From NCBI GenBank assembly GCA_963739985.1, contig CAVUCE010000021.1, positions 310,001 to 374,000 of the forward strand: DNA of 64,000 nt. Direction: 5' to 3'. Below are positions 26,657-36,435 of the stretch, piece after piece; positions within the stretch are counted from its first letter, which is position 1, and every line of letters starts with the position of its first letter. Origin of the DNA: CAVUCE01 sp963739985 (GTDB taxonomy: Bacteria > Bacteroidota > Ignavibacteria > Ignavibacteriales > Ignavibacteriaceae). The notes below the pieces were generated by a model that was not told where the DNA came from, did not search any database, and was given only the letters and a program-made list of their open reading frames with translations. A program made the translations under genes and the position numbers.

Positions 26657-27322
26657 TTATGATTTCTTTTTGGAAAAACTCACTTTGCTTTCGTTGCCGT
26701 TTAATAAACGTACAACATTTTTTCTGTGAGTGAACATTACAAGCAATGTAATAGCAATGACAAAAGGAAGCAAAGTATTGTAACCTGGAATATTAACATT
26801 AAAAATATTTTCTCTAACAACTAACGTTAATGGAACTGCAATTGCTCCTAAGATTGATCCTAAAGAAATGTAGCGTGAAATTGAAACAACAACTATAAAA
26901 ACCCCAATTGCGATGAGCATATCTACCGTAGTAATCATCAATAACATTCCGAGAGCGGTAGCAATTCCTTTTCCGCCTCTGAATCCGGCGAATATTGTCC
27001 AAATATGTCCAATTACCGCAGAAACTCCTGCAATAATTTGAATTAAAGTAAAATCATCGAAAGGAGTAGCATTATGGAAAGGCATTGCGCCGTAATGCAG
27101 TCTTGCAACAACCACAACTGCTAAAACGCCCTTAAGAGCATCTAATAAAATCACCAACAAGCCGTGTTTCCAACCGAGAACACGCATAACATTTGTTCCA
27201 CCGGCATTTCCGCTGCCGTAATCTCTAATATCTATGCCTTTTACGGCCTTACTTACAATTATGCTTGTCGGAATTGATCCTACCAAATAAGAAAGTAATA
27301 TAATTGTAGCTAAAAGAAACAT
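26657..27322 (-). CDS. plsY: Glycerol-3-phosphate acyltransferase PlsY
   Basis: The enzyme moves an acyl group from acyl phosphate to glycerol-3-phosphate in the inner membrane. The 221-residue protein has about five hydrophobic segments and the family motifs SIPTSIIVSKAVKGIDIRD (near residue 16), YGSGNAGGTNVMRVLGWK (phosphate binding) and FAGFRGGKGIATALG near 112-126. The gene heads the operon with gpsA; they share a promoter that should lie in the 163-base gap before it. The strong match leaves little doubt. Confidence 0.96.
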   Translation of the reverse strand: MFLLATIILLSYLVGSIPTSIIVSKAVKGIDIRDYGSGNAGGTNVMRVLGWKHGLLVILLDALKGVLAVVVVARLHYGAMPFHNATPFDDFTLIQIIAGVSAVIGHIWTIFAGFRGGKGIATALGMLLMITTVDMLIAIGVFIVVVSISRYISLGSILGAIAVPLTLVVRENIFNVNIPGYNTLLPFVIAITLLVMFTHRKNVVRLLNGNESKVSFSKKKS

Positions 27323-27485
27323 TATTTAGAACCTCTATTAATCAATAGACAAATAAACTAACTATATTGAAGTTAATATTCAACATAAAATTAATATATG
27401 GATCAAAATCTTCCTATTATTTAGATCACCATTTGCAATTGGATTAAGAAATTGCCGGAAAGGTTCATTTTTAATAAAGAAGTGG

Positions 27486-28160
27486 CTATTTAAGCAATTT
27501 TTTAATTAAATCTATATCATCTTTAGTAGTAACCTTAAAATTCATTAACGAACCCTCAACAATATTTATTACTCCGCCGGCGTTTTTTACCAGCATAGAT
27601 TCATCTGTTCCGTAAAAATTGTTCTTGTAAGCTATTTTCATAGCATTATATAATTGAGAAAACTTAAAAATTTGTGGAGTTTGAACGTAGTAAACTTCAT
27701 CCCTGTTTATGTAAGATTCAACATTATTATTTCCCTTAATTAAAGTATCTCTTGCTTTTATACAAACTAAAGCGTTTCCTTTTTCTTTGGCAGTATTAAT
27801 AGCATTTGTAAGAACTTCCTGGGGAAGTAAGGGACGTGCGGCATCATGAACAGCGACAATATCATCGCTATCGGCATTTAAACAATTCAATCCGTTAAAT
27901 ACCGAGTCTTGTCTTTCTGCTCCGCCTTCAATAATGTGTATAAGTTTGGTAAATTTATATTTTTTTTTGAGTTCTTCGAGTAATGGAAAATATGCCGGGG
28001 AAGCGGAAAGAATAATTTCATCTATTAACTGGTTCTTTTGGAAGATATTAATTGTATAAGCAATTAATTCTTTATCATTGAACTTTAAATATTGTTTAGG
28101 AGCGGAAAATCCGCTCCTAACACCTTTACCTCCTGCCGGTATAATTGCATAAGTTCTCAT
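27486..28160 (-). CDS. ispD: 2-C-methyl-D-erythritol 4-phosphate cytidylyltransferase
   Basis: IspD makes CDP-methylerythritol in the MEP isoprenoid route. The 224-residue protein has IIPAGGKGVRSG at the N-terminus (the CTP-binding loop), VAVHDAARPLL near residue 104-114, YYVQTPQIFKF near 153 and YGTDESMLVKNAGG near 175. All are standard. The start overlaps the stop of queA by 4 bases, so they are translationally coupled. The length and motif order leave no serious alternative. Confidence 0.94.
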   Translation of the reverse strand: MRTYAIIPAGGKGVRSGFSAPKQYLKFNDKELIAYTINIFQKNQLIDEIILSASPAYFPLLEELKKKYKFTKLIHIIEGGAERQDSVFNGLNCLNADSDDIVAVHDAARPLLPQEVLTNAINTAKEKGNALVCIKARDTLIKGNNNVESYINRDEVYYVQTPQIFKFSQLYNAMKIAYKNNFYGTDESMLVKNAGGVINIVEGSLMNFKVTTKDDIDLIKKLLK

Positions 28161-29191
28161 AACAAGAGCATTGCGTCGCCGTAACTCAAAAATCTATAGC
28201 CTTCTTTAAGTGCTTTTTTATAAGCTTTCATCGTAATGTCAATATCAGAGAAAGCACTAACCAACATTAATAATGTAGATTCAGGCTGGTGAAAATTTGT
28301 AATAAGCTTTTTGGTGATCTTAAAATCGTAAGAAGGATAAATAAATTTATCAGTCCATCCGCGGTTTGGTTTTAATAATCCGTCTGCAGTAACGCTTGTT
28401 TCCAAAGCACGACAAGTACTGGTTCCGACTACAAACACATTGTGTTTGCTATGAAGAGCTTTATTTACTGTTTCTGAAGTTTTAGGAGAAATTTCATAGA
28501 ACTCAGAATCCATCTTATGTTTTGTTAAGTCTTCAACTTCAACTGCTCTAAAAGTCCCTAATCCAATATGAAGAATAACAGGAACTATATGAATGCCTTT
28601 CTTCTCAATTTTCTTTAGGAGTTTATCAGTAAAATGAAGACCGGCTGTGGGAGCCGCAACGGCACCATCTACTTTAGCATAAACTGTTTGATAATTTTCT
28701 TTATCATCCGGTTCAGGTTCTCTTTTAATGTATGGCGGCAGAGGAGTAAGCCCGATTTTTTCAACTGCCTTAAATACATTACCTGGTTGATTAAACCTTA
28801 CGGTTCTTCCGCGGGAAGTAGTGTTGTCAATTACTTCGCACCAGAGTTTATCGTTAAAATAGATTTTATTTCCTATTCTTACTTTTCTTGCCGGATCAAC
28901 AATAACATCCCAAATACAATCTTCGGCATTTAATTCACGCAACAAAAAGACTTCAATTTTTGCATTAGTTTTTTCTTTTTTCCCATATAACCTAGCCTGG
29001 AAAACTCGTGTTTCGTTAACTACTAATACATCCCCTTTTTCCATATAATCAACAACATCAGTGAAAGTCTTATTCTCTATTTCTTGTGTTTCCCTGTTTA
29101 AGACCATTAGCTTAGCTTTATCGCGCGGATCAACAGGATGCTTAGCAATAGCAGTCTTAGGTAAGTTATACTTGAAGTCCGATAATTTCAT
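28157..29191 (-). CDS. queA: tRNA preQ1(34) S-adenosylmethionine ribosyltransferase-isomerase
   Basis: QueA adds the ribosyl part of SAM to preQ1 in tRNA to give epoxyqueuosine. The 344 residues begin with LSDFKYNLPKTAIAKHPV and contain VAAPTAGLHFTDKLL near residue 178, HIGLGTFRAVEVEDL near 203-217 and LITNFHQPESTLLMLVSAF near 300. All are typical of QueA. The gene overlaps ispD by 4 bases. The pathway is completed in part by queC and queF at 46.9-48.1 kb. Confidence 0.95.
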   Translation of the reverse strand: MKLSDFKYNLPKTAIAKHPVDPRDKAKLMVLNRETQEIENKTFTDVVDYMEKGDVLVVNETRVFQARLYGKKEKTNAKIEVFLLRELNAEDCIWDVIVDPARKVRIGNKIYFNDKLWCEVIDNTTSRGRTVRFNQPGNVFKAVEKIGLTPLPPYIKREPEPDDKENYQTVYAKVDGAVAAPTAGLHFTDKLLKKIEKKGIHIVPVILHIGLGTFRAVEVEDLTKHKMDSEFYEISPKTSETVNKALHSKHNVFVVGTSTCRALETSVTADGLLKPNRGWTDKFIYPSYDFKITKKLITNFHQPESTLLMLVSAFSDIDITMKAYKKALKEGYRFLSYGDAMLLL

Positions 29192-29219
29192 TCTTCGTTA
29201 CCTCATTAAGTGATCAAAA

Positions 29220-29257
29220 AATTACGTGAAGGGAGCACGAAGCTCCCTTCGGTAATT
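29220..29257 (-). terminator. Long hairpin after the ppdK gene
   Basis: A long hairpin (left arm 29220-29236, right arm 29242-29257) with a GC-rich core (gggagc / gctccc) lies just past the ppdK stop codon on the minus strand. A T run follows on the minus strand. It likely ends ppdK transcription before queA. Confidence 0.7.
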
Positions 29258-29266
29258 GTTATTTAA

Positions 29267-32065
29267 TTATTTTTTCTTTTTAGCTGCAGCTTTTTTCTTG
29301 CTTGCTTTTTTAGAAGCATGTTTTGATTTGCTTTTTTCAGCAGCCATTTCTTTAACAACAGCTCTAGCAGCAGCTAATCTTGCAATCGGTACTCTGAACG
29401 GTGAGCAGCTAACATAGTTTAATCCGGTACGATGACAGAATTCAACTGATGATGGTTCGCCGCCGTGTTCGCCGCAAATACCAACTTTAAGATTTGGTCT
29501 TGTTGAACGTCCTTTTTCTGTTCCCATTTTAACCAATTGGCCAACACCGTTTTGATCAAGAACTTCAAATGGATCGTTTGGTAATATTTCATTTTGGACG
29601 TAAAGAGGTAAGAATTTACCTGCATCGTCTCTGGAAAGTCCAAATGTAGTTTGAGTTAAATCATTTGTTCCGAAGCTGAAAAATTCAGCGCGTTGAGCAA
29701 TTTTATCTGCAGTTAAAGCAGCGCGAGGAAGTTCGATCATTGTTCCAACCATATAATTGATCTTCTTTCCTTTTTCTTTCATAACTTCTGCAGCAACTCT
29801 TCTTACAATTCCTTCTTGCATTTTGAATTCGTTTAAGTCGCCAACTAAAGGAATCATTATTTCAGGTTTTACTTTAATTCCTTTTTTAGCAATATCACAA
29901 GCAGCTTCCATAATTGCTCTAGCTTGCATTTCTGTTATTTCCGGATAGACAACGCCTAAACGACATCCTCTGAATCCAAGCATAGGGTTAAACTCATGTA
30001 AGCTTTCAATTTTTTCTTGAAGCTTTTGAACAGAAATTTTTAACGCGTCGGCAAGTTCTTTAACTTCTTTAGCCTCGTGCGGTAAGAATTCGTGCAAAGG
30101 AGGATCAAGAGTTCTTATTGTGGTAGGATGACCTTTCATAGCTTTAAAGATACCCGTGAAATCTGCTCTTTGTAATGGAAGAAGTTCTGCAAGAGCAGCC
30201 TTTCTATCTTCAACAGTTTCCGAAACAATCATTTTTCTAACAGACATAATTCTGTCACCGCCAAAAAACATATGTTCAGTTCGACAAAGACCGATACCTT
30301 CAGCTCCGAAAGCAATCGCGTTGGAAGCTTGATCAGGTTGATCAGCGTTAGTTCTGATGTTAAGTTTTCTTAATTTGTCTGCCCAATCCATCAAACTTTT
30401 ATATGTTTGATATATTGGTGATTTTTTAGGATCGAGAGATTTGTTTAAAAGAACCTGGATAACTTCAGAAGGTTTGGTTTCAATTTTACCTTCTATAACT
30501 TCTCCTGTTGTTCCGTCTATAGAAATGTAATCGCCTTCTTTAACAACTAGATCTTTTCCTTCAACTTTTATAGTTCTATCTTTATAGCTGATTTTAAGTG
30601 AACCGCAACCTGCAACGCAAACTTTACCCATTTGACGTGCAACTAATGCCGCATGTGAAGTCATTCCGCCTCTTGCGGTTAAGATACCTTCGGCAGCGTT
30701 CATACCTTTAATGTCTTCCGGTGAAGTTTCGATTCTCACTAGAATTACTTTATCACCTTTAGCAGCCATTTCTTCTGCGTCTTGAGCACTTAAAGCAACT
30801 TTACCTGAAGCTGCACCGGGACCTGCGTTCAAGCCTTTTGCTAAAAGTTTACCGGCATTGACAGCTTTACGTTTTTGATCTAAATCGAAAATTGGACGTA
30901 ATAGTTGGTTTAATTGATTTGGTTCGATTCTGGCTATTGCTGTTTCTTTGTTGATGAGTTTTTGTTTAACCATATCAACTGCCATTTTTATAGCTGCGAA
31001 ACCTGTTCTTTTACCAACACGACATTGAAGCATCCAGAGCTTACCTTGTTGAATCGTAAACTCGATATCCATCATATCTTTATAATGTTGCTCAAGAGTT
31101 TTTCTGATATTTTCGAGCTCTTTATAAATTTTAGCATCATCTTCTTTTAGTTTTGCAATCGGTAAAGGAGTTCTGATACCGGCAACAACATCTTCACCTT
31201 GAGCGTTAAATAAATATTCTCCGTAAAAAATATTTTCGCCGGTGGCCGGATCGCGAGTAAAAGCAACGCCGGTTCCTGAGTCTTCGCCCATGTTTCCGAA
31301 AACCATTGACTGAACGTTAACAGCAGTTCCCCATGAAGCTGGAATATCGTTTAATTTTCTATAAACATTTGCTCTATCGTTCATCCATGATCCAAATACA
31401 GCTCCTATAGCGCCCCATAATTGTACCATTGGATCTTCCGGGAATACATGTCCGGTTTTTTCTTTAATTGCAGCTTTAAATTCTTCAACTAATTCTTTCA
31501 AATGATCTGCAGTAAGTTGAGTATCTAAAGTGAAACCGTTATCATGTTTTTTCTTTTCAAGAATAACTTCAAAAGGATCTTCTTCATGTTTATCTACAGG
31601 TTTTAATCCTAAAACAACATCACCATACATTTGAACGAATCTTCTATAAGAATCGTAAGCGAAACGCGGATTATTTGTCTTTTCAATTACTGCTTGAACA
31701 GTTGTATCGTTCAAACCAAGATTTAAGATTGTATCCATCATACCAGGCATAGAAGCTCTTGCTCCACTTCTTACAGAAACAAGTAACGGATTCTTTTTAT
31801 CTCCGAACTTTGCGCCCATTTCTTTTTCAACTTTAGTCAGAGCTTTTTTAACATCATCTTTAAGCTCTTTTGGATATTTGTTTTTATTGTCGTAGTAGTA
31901 TGTACAAACTTCGGTTGTAATTGTGAATCCAGCAGGAACAGGTAAACCAATATTTACCATTTCTGCTAAGTTAGCACCTTTTCCACCGAGTAGATTTTTC
32001 ATCTCAGTCTTGCCTTCAGCTTTTTTACCTCCGAAGAAGTAAACATATTTTTGCACTTTGGCCAT
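29267..32065 (-). CDS. ppdK: Pyruvate, phosphate dikinase with Lys/Ala-rich tail
   Basis: PPDK interconverts pyruvate, ATP and phosphate with PEP, AMP and pyrophosphate. The 932-residue protein starts with KYVYFFGGKKAEG and LLGGKGANLAEM, the ATP-binding part. The phospho-histidine swivelling domain has GGMTSHAALVARQMGK near residue 455, and the PEP site GICGEHGGEPSSVEFC near 830. Unusually, the C-terminus continues past the family's normal end with a basic tail of about 22 residues (KSKSKHASKKASKKKAAAKK). Normal PPDK is near 875-890 residues. It is a single-gene unit. Confidence 0.95.
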   Translation of the reverse strand: MAKVQKYVYFFGGKKAEGKTEMKNLLGGKGANLAEMVNIGLPVPAGFTITTEVCTYYYDNKNKYPKELKDDVKKALTKVEKEMGAKFGDKKNPLLVSVRSGARASMPGMMDTILNLGLNDTTVQAVIEKTNNPRFAYDSYRRFVQMYGDVVLGLKPVDKHEEDPFEVILEKKKHDNGFTLDTQLTADHLKELVEEFKAAIKEKTGHVFPEDPMVQLWGAIGAVFGSWMNDRANVYRKLNDIPASWGTAVNVQSMVFGNMGEDSGTGVAFTRDPATGENIFYGEYLFNAQGEDVVAGIRTPLPIAKLKEDDAKIYKELENIRKTLEQHYKDMMDIEFTIQQGKLWMLQCRVGKRTGFAAIKMAVDMVKQKLINKETAIARIEPNQLNQLLRPIFDLDQKRKAVNAGKLLAKGLNAGPGAASGKVALSAQDAEEMAAKGDKVILVRIETSPEDIKGMNAAEGILTARGGMTSHAALVARQMGKVCVAGCGSLKISYKDRTIKVEGKDLVVKEGDYISIDGTTGEVIEGKIETKPSEVIQVLLNKSLDPKKSPIYQTYKSLMDWADKLRKLNIRTNADQPDQASNAIAFGAEGIGLCRTEHMFFGGDRIMSVRKMIVSETVEDRKAALAELLPLQRADFTGIFKAMKGHPTTIRTLDPPLHEFLPHEAKEVKELADALKISVQKLQEKIESLHEFNPMLGFRGCRLGVVYPEITEMQARAIMEAACDIAKKGIKVKPEIMIPLVGDLNEFKMQEGIVRRVAAEVMKEKGKKINYMVGTMIELPRAALTADKIAQRAEFFSFGTNDLTQTTFGLSRDDAGKFLPLYVQNEILPNDPFEVLDQNGVGQLVKMGTEKGRSTRPNLKVGICGEHGGEPSSVEFCHRTGLNYVSCSPFRVPIARLAAARAVVKEMAAEKSKSKHASKKASKKKAAAKKKK

Positions 32066-32179
32066 TTTTACTTTTCCTCCATAATTATTTGGTCGTTTAT
32101 TAATTTGATTTAATCTTTATTTAGCATTATATGCCATCGTTACCTTTTTCTGTTCCTTTATCCTCTCCAGTTTTTCGAA

Positions 32180-33223
32180 TTAGTTAATTTTACCAACAAT
32201 AAAATTTTTAAAAGATTCTTCTTCATCTACTTTTAATTGAATCTTTAAGTAATAAATATCGATGTCGTCAAGTTCGTTAGAAAATTTAATTAGTTTTACC
32301 GCGTCTTTCTCGGTTGTAACAACAGAATGCGAATTTGTTGAATAAAACTCTTTTCTAATTTTCTGAACTTCTTTAGATGTATAATCCTTATGATCTCTAA
32401 ATATAATTTGATTTTGTGTATCTACATTTGTCTGTTTTAGAGCATTTATAAAAGAATAAGGATTTGCTATACCCGATACAACCAAACTTTTTTGTCCGAC
32501 AAAATCTTCAGCTTTATAAAAAGTTTGATGCTTAACATCAACAAATCCAACAGACTTGTAGTGAGAACTAAAAACCTCTTTACCTGAAAAATGAGACTTA
32601 ATTTCAGCGGGTATTTCCTTTTTCGCCGAAAACTTTCTGTTTATAATAATAGCGTCAGCACGTTTAACAGAACTTAAAGGCTCGCGCATTATTCCCGTAG
32701 GCAGCAGATTATTATTTAAAAATTTCGGCTCTATTAAGAAACGCTGTTCGAAGATTAATAAGTTCACATCTCTATCAATCCATCTATGTTGAAAAGCATC
32801 ATCAAGAATTATTGTATCAACTTTAGTTTGCGATATCAAATTCTTTGCGCCTTCAACTCTGTTTTCAGAAACCGCAGCCGGAACATTGCACACATCTGCC
32901 GTATGATAAATTTCATCGCCGCAAATATCGACAGTTGTTTTTATCTCTTTACCATCGGAAACTAGAACATATCCTTTTGATTTTCTTCCGTAACCACGGC
33001 TTAAAACTCCAACGTTCTTTCTATCGTTTTTTAATAAATTTGAAAGATAAATTACAGTAGGTGTTTTACCTGAACCGCCCACAGTAATATTGCCGACAGA
33101 AATCACTTTCGCCTTTACCTTTTCAGTTTTGAAGTAACCATTATCAAAAAGGAAATTTCTTACCCCAATCACTAATGCGTAAATTGGGACTAAAGGGTAC
33201 AATATGATTCTTAAAAAATTCAT
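32180..33223 (-). CDS. lpxK: Tetraacyldisaccharide 4'-kinase
   Basis: LpxK adds the 4'-phosphate to the lipid A precursor at the inner membrane. The 347-residue protein has an N-terminal hydrophobic helix, the Walker A-like loop VGNITVGGSGKTPTVIYLS near residue 41-58, and TIILDDAFQHRWIDRDVNLL near 138, both hallmarks of the family. It follows the DUF374 gene by 9 bases and lpxB further up, making a lipid A operon. It is the last gene of that run. Confidence 0.93.
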   Translation of the reverse strand: MNFLRIILYPLVPIYALVIGVRNFLFDNGYFKTEKVKAKVISVGNITVGGSGKTPTVIYLSNLLKNDRKNVGVLSRGYGRKSKGYVLVSDGKEIKTTVDICGDEIYHTADVCNVPAAVSENRVEGAKNLISQTKVDTIILDDAFQHRWIDRDVNLLIFEQRFLIEPKFLNNNLLPTGIMREPLSSVKRADAIIINRKFSAKKEIPAEIKSHFSGKEVFSSHYKSVGFVDVKHQTFYKAEDFVGQKSLVVSGIANPYSFINALKQTNVDTQNQIIFRDHKDYTSKEVQKIRKEFYSTNSHSVVTTEKDAVKLIKFSNELDDIDIYYLKIQLKVDEEESFKNFIVGKIN

Positions 33224-33232
33224 TAAGACTAA

Positions 33233-33889
33233 TTAAAAATTTCCTGCTTCGTTTTGAATCTCGTTAAGTTTGTTTTCACACTCATCAATAAGTTTAGACG
33301 TATCATCGTAATTAAGTTTGCTATTAACATAAATAGGATCCGAATATATCACGTTCACTTTAGAAAATGGTAAAGGCACTTCAAATTTATCCCAGCTGTT
33401 TAAGAATTTTTTCTTTTTAATTGCAACTCCAACTAGTACAAGCGGAATATCGCTTTTTTTAGCCGTAATAACTGCTCCGGCTTTCATTTTATGAATCGGT
33501 CCGCGCGGCCCGTCGGGAGTTATTGCAATTGAGGATTGATTTTTAGCGTAATCAATCATAATACCTAAAGCAACATCACCGCCAACACTGCTAGAACCTC
33601 TTACAACTTGATAATCCCAGTGTTTAAGGAGTCTCGCAAGTAAATCTCCATCTTTACTTTTACTTATCAGAGCAACAATTTTCTTTTCCCTTTGAACAAA
33701 CCAGGGAATAAGCATTGTTCCGTGCCAAAATGCGTAAACAAAAGATTTATCTTGTTTTTCCAAATCATCAACAACGCTTTTATTGATATATGAAATTCTC
33801 AAAGTTTTACAAAGAACATTAACGGTTGAGTTAAGAAGATAATGCCCAACGAATCGTAAAGAATCCTGTTTAATTTTTTTAAGTTTCAT
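33233..33889 (-). CDS. DUF374 lysophospholipid acyltransferase-like protein
   Basis: The 218-residue protein belongs to the DUF374 acyltransferase family. It has YAFWHGTMLIPWF near residue 50-62 in place of the HX4D motif, then VALISKSKDGDLLARLLKHW, RGSSSVGGDVALGIM and IAITPDGPRGPIHKMK near 120-135. Its place between lpxB and lpxK suggests that it acts on lipid A or its precursors, but that is inference. The start overlaps the lpxB stop by 11 bases. It is downstream of lpxB and 9 bases upstream of lpxK. Confidence 0.85.
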   Translation of the reverse strand: MKLKKIKQDSLRFVGHYLLNSTVNVLCKTLRISYINKSVVDDLEKQDKSFVYAFWHGTMLIPWFVQREKKIVALISKSKDGDLLARLLKHWDYQVVRGSSSVGGDVALGIMIDYAKNQSSIAITPDGPRGPIHKMKAGAVITAKKSDIPLVLVGVAIKKKKFLNSWDKFEVPLPFSKVNVIYSDPIYVNSKLNYDDTSKLIDECENKLNEIQNEAGNF

Positions 33890-35030
33890 TCATTAACGAA
33901 TAAATAATCTTTGCAGCTCGTTTAGAAGCACCTACTTCACCGAGCTTATCTTTTATCTTCTCTAACTTTTCCTTTATTGAATCGTAAAGCTTATCATCGG
34001 ACAAAATCTTTTTACATTCAGAATATATTCCTTCCGATGAAGCATCATTCTGTATTAATTCCGGGACTACATTTTCACCTAAAATTATATTAGCCATTCC
34101 GATGCTATCCAACTTTACTAAATTCTTACCGATGGCATAAGTTAAATAACTTGTTTTATAAACAATCACCATCGGTAACCCGAACAAACCGGCTTCCAGT
34201 GTAGAAGTACCGGATTTTACAATTCCTATTTTAGAGTATTTCAGTAAATCGTAGGTTTTGCCTTTAATAGTTCTAAAATTAGAATGAGGCGAAAACTTTC
34301 TAAAAATATTTTCATCAATATTCGAAGAACAAGCGACTACAGTTTGTAAGTTAAACTCATTAGAAATTTTATCAGCCGCATTAATCACATCCGGGAAAAT
34401 TTTTTCAACTTCGTGGTCGCGGCTTCCGGCTAATATTAGTAAAATCTCTTTACTTTTATCCAATTCAAAATTTTCAAAAATCTGATCTTTAGATAAAAAT
34501 TTATATTCAGCAATTCTCTCAAGAAGTGGATGTCCAACAAACTCAGAATCAACATTATTATTTTTATAAAGTTCTTCTTCAAAAGGGAAGACAACCAGCA
34601 TTTTATCGACCAGCATTTTTATCTTTTTTATTCTTCCAGCTCCCCAAGCCCAAATTTGCGGGGAGATGTAATACACAATTTTTACGTCAAGCTGTTTTAA
34701 CTTTTTTGCAATACTTAAATTAAAACCCGGATAATCAATTAAAATAACTTCCTTAATATTTTTCTCTTTTATAATAGAGATTAAATCTCGCTGAACTTTT
34801 TTAATAAACGGAATATGTTTTACTACTTCCAGAAAGCCTAAAAATGCCATGCGGTTTATATGGTAAGCAATTTCCATACCCGCATTTTTCATATTGTCTC
34901 CGCCGATTCCGTATATGTTGATCTGCGGATTTATATTTTTAAGCTCAGTAACTAATGACGCACCGTGCAAATCGCCGGAAACCTCACCGGCAATAATCAT
35001 TATGTTTTTTGTAGATGCGTCGGTATTCAT
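33879..35030 (-). CDS. lpxB: Lipid-A-disaccharide synthase
   Basis: LpxB joins UDP-diacylglucosamine and lipid X to give the lipid A disaccharide. The 383-residue protein starts with IMIIAGEVSGDLHGASLV; VVYYISPQIWAWGAGRI sits near residue 120-135, LILAGSRDHEVEKIFP near 195 and IVKSGTSTLEAGLFGLP near 270. All are typical. It opens the lpxB-DUF374-lpxK operon. The order is likely to reflect sequential steps. Kdo transferase and lpxA/C/D are not in the window. Confidence 0.95.
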   Translation of the reverse strand: MNTDASTKNIMIIAGEVSGDLHGASLVTELKNINPQINIYGIGGDNMKNAGMEIAYHINRMAFLGFLEVVKHIPFIKKVQRDLISIIKEKNIKEVILIDYPGFNLSIAKKLKQLDVKIVYYISPQIWAWGAGRIKKIKMLVDKMLVVFPFEEELYKNNNVDSEFVGHPLLERIAEYKFLSKDQIFENFELDKSKEILLILAGSRDHEVEKIFPDVINAADKISNEFNLQTVVACSSNIDENIFRKFSPHSNFRTIKGKTYDLLKYSKIGIVKSGTSTLEAGLFGLPMVIVYKTSYLTYAIGKNLVKLDSIGMANIILGENVVPELIQNDASSEGIYSECKKILSDDKLYDSIKEKLEKIKDKLGEVGASKRAAKIIYSLMNET

Positions 35031-35062
35031 TTTATTGTAAATTAATTCCTATCTGTTCCAAA

Positions 35063-35656
35063 TTACATTCGTCGCAAGAACCAAATAATTAAAATAGTTA
35101 TGGTTACAAATGAAAATGCCTGTAGGGTTCTTTTCTCTGATTTAAGACCGTCTTTTAATTCAAACGGCGGTTGAATTACACTGTTGTCTTTATACTGAGT
35201 TAACCTCGGAAAAAATCTTGGAACATTTTTGGTATACTCGTCATAAGCTTTTCCGTATGTTTTTCTCAAGTATCCTTCTTCTTCGCTAACTATATAATGA
35301 TATTGAATTATGAAAAAAAGAAGCGCTACTATTTGCAAATATGGGAAAATAGCAAAAGACATAATTCCTAAACCTACATACATTAAAATATTTCCTACAT
35401 AAAGAGGATTGCGCACATAACCAAACGGTCCGCTTATAATTAAAAATGTTCCGCCAACGTCGCCGGTTGTTCTTGTTTCACTTCCTGCCCAACCAACTCC
35501 CCAAAGTCGAATTAACTCGCCGCATAAAGCGAAAATGAAACCAATAATTAAACTCCATACATTTGCGTTTTCAAAAAAGAACATTACAAGCAAGAATGGA
35601 ATAGGCGTATAACTTCTGTATTTAAAGAAAGCTTGAGAAATTTGTTTTTTTGTCAT
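35063..35656 (-). CDS. Isoprenylcysteine carboxyl-methyltransferase-like membrane protein
   Basis: The 197-residue integral membrane protein has about four hydrophobic helices. Its C-terminal half carries the ICMT/PEMT motif: FGYVRNPLYVGNILMYVGLG near residue 80-100, then EEGYLRKTYGKAYDEYTKNV (the paired acidic and Tyr/Arg residues that bind SAM). It would use SAM to methylate a lipid or small lipophilic substrate. Bacterial members are not restricted to prenylcysteine. It lies 32 bases after lpxB in the same direction as the lipid A genes but its role there is unknown. Confidence 0.85.
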   Translation of the reverse strand: MTKKQISQAFFKYRSYTPIPFLLVMFFFENANVWSLIIGFIFALCGELIRLWGVGWAGSETRTTGDVGGTFLIISGPFGYVRNPLYVGNILMYVGLGIMSFAIFPYLQIVALLFFIIQYHYIVSEEEGYLRKTYGKAYDEYTKNVPRFFPRLTQYKDNSVIQPPFELKDGLKSEKRTLQAFSFVTITILIIWFLRRM

Positions 35657-35706
35657 GATATAAATTTTCAGATTATCTATTAATAATTAATTATTCTTTT
35701 CTAACT

Positions 35707-36429
35707 TTACTCCAGCATATAGGCTTCTTTGCGCTTCAAAACTGCTTGATGTCGTTTCTTTAATCTTTTTTTTGATCTTAATACCTCTAATTTTTCAATT
35801 ACATCTTCAAAGTTTTTGAAAGGGAAGTAAGTGATTCTTTCAACTTCACAATATTTTAATAGCCCGTCTTTAGCAAAAATAAAATCGCAAAATTGTGCAG
35901 TGTATTTATCAGAATTCCCATCACCAATATAAACTGTAAAGTCATCATCGCTACTATGATTTATAATATGATTTCTCTTACAATTTGCAGAAGTTCTACA
36001 AGTTTCATCTTCAAACGGGAAAGAAGGAACGAGTATATTTTGATCATTTATATGGAGTTTATTTGAATAATATTTAACATCATTCAAACATTCCTTTTCA
36101 AACATTCTTCCTATATAATAGTCAAATCCATCGCTTAACACATAATGATCGTAATTGTAATTATTGCAATATTGAATCAGTTTACGAAAAGTTGGATCAA
36201 TCTCAAGCTTATCAATAAAATCATTTAGTTTTCGAACAGTTAAATCTTCCACGGAATCACAAAGTTGTAGCCAGCATTCTTTAGCTGAAATTTCATCTTT
36301 CAATAATTTGCTGATGATTTCTTCAACCTTATCTTTGTTGCCGAATTCACGAAAGATTGCCTCGCCGACGTCTTGCGTAGAAATTGTTCCATCGAAATCG
36401 ATAAATATTTTAAATACTTTATCCATCAA
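35707..36429 (-). CDS. HAD-superfamily phosphatase (MtnX-like)
   Basis: The 240-residue protein starts with FKIFIDFDGTISTQDVGEAI, the HAD nucleophile motif (Asp near residue 10, then Asp two later). Motif II is YVLSDGFDYYIGRMF near residue 95, motif III/IV is VYIGDGNSDKYTAQF near 172. The short cap and the FDGTIS...DVGEAI pattern are like the MtnX family of the methionine salvage route or phosphoserine-phosphatase-like enzymes. No other salvage gene is near. The gene ends a few bases after the T9SS gene's start region in a minus-strand run. Substrate not known. Confidence 0.8.
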   Translation of the reverse strand: MMDKVFKIFIDFDGTISTQDVGEAIFREFGNKDKVEEIISKLLKDEISAKECWLQLCDSVEDLTVRKLNDFIDKLEIDPTFRKLIQYCNNYNYDHYVLSDGFDYYIGRMFEKECLNDVKYYSNKLHINDQNILVPSFPFEDETCRTSANCKRNHIINHSSDDDFTVYIGDGNSDKYTAQFCDFIFAKDGLLKYCEVERITYFPFKNFEDVIEKLEVLRSKKRLKKRHQAVLKRKEAYMLE

Positions 36430-36435
36430 CCTTAC

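Noticed and set aside
30905..30935. A T-loop-like segment (ggttcgattc), suggesting a tRNA
   Set aside because: It lies inside the ppdK coding sequence and there is no acceptor stem or anticodon arm around it.
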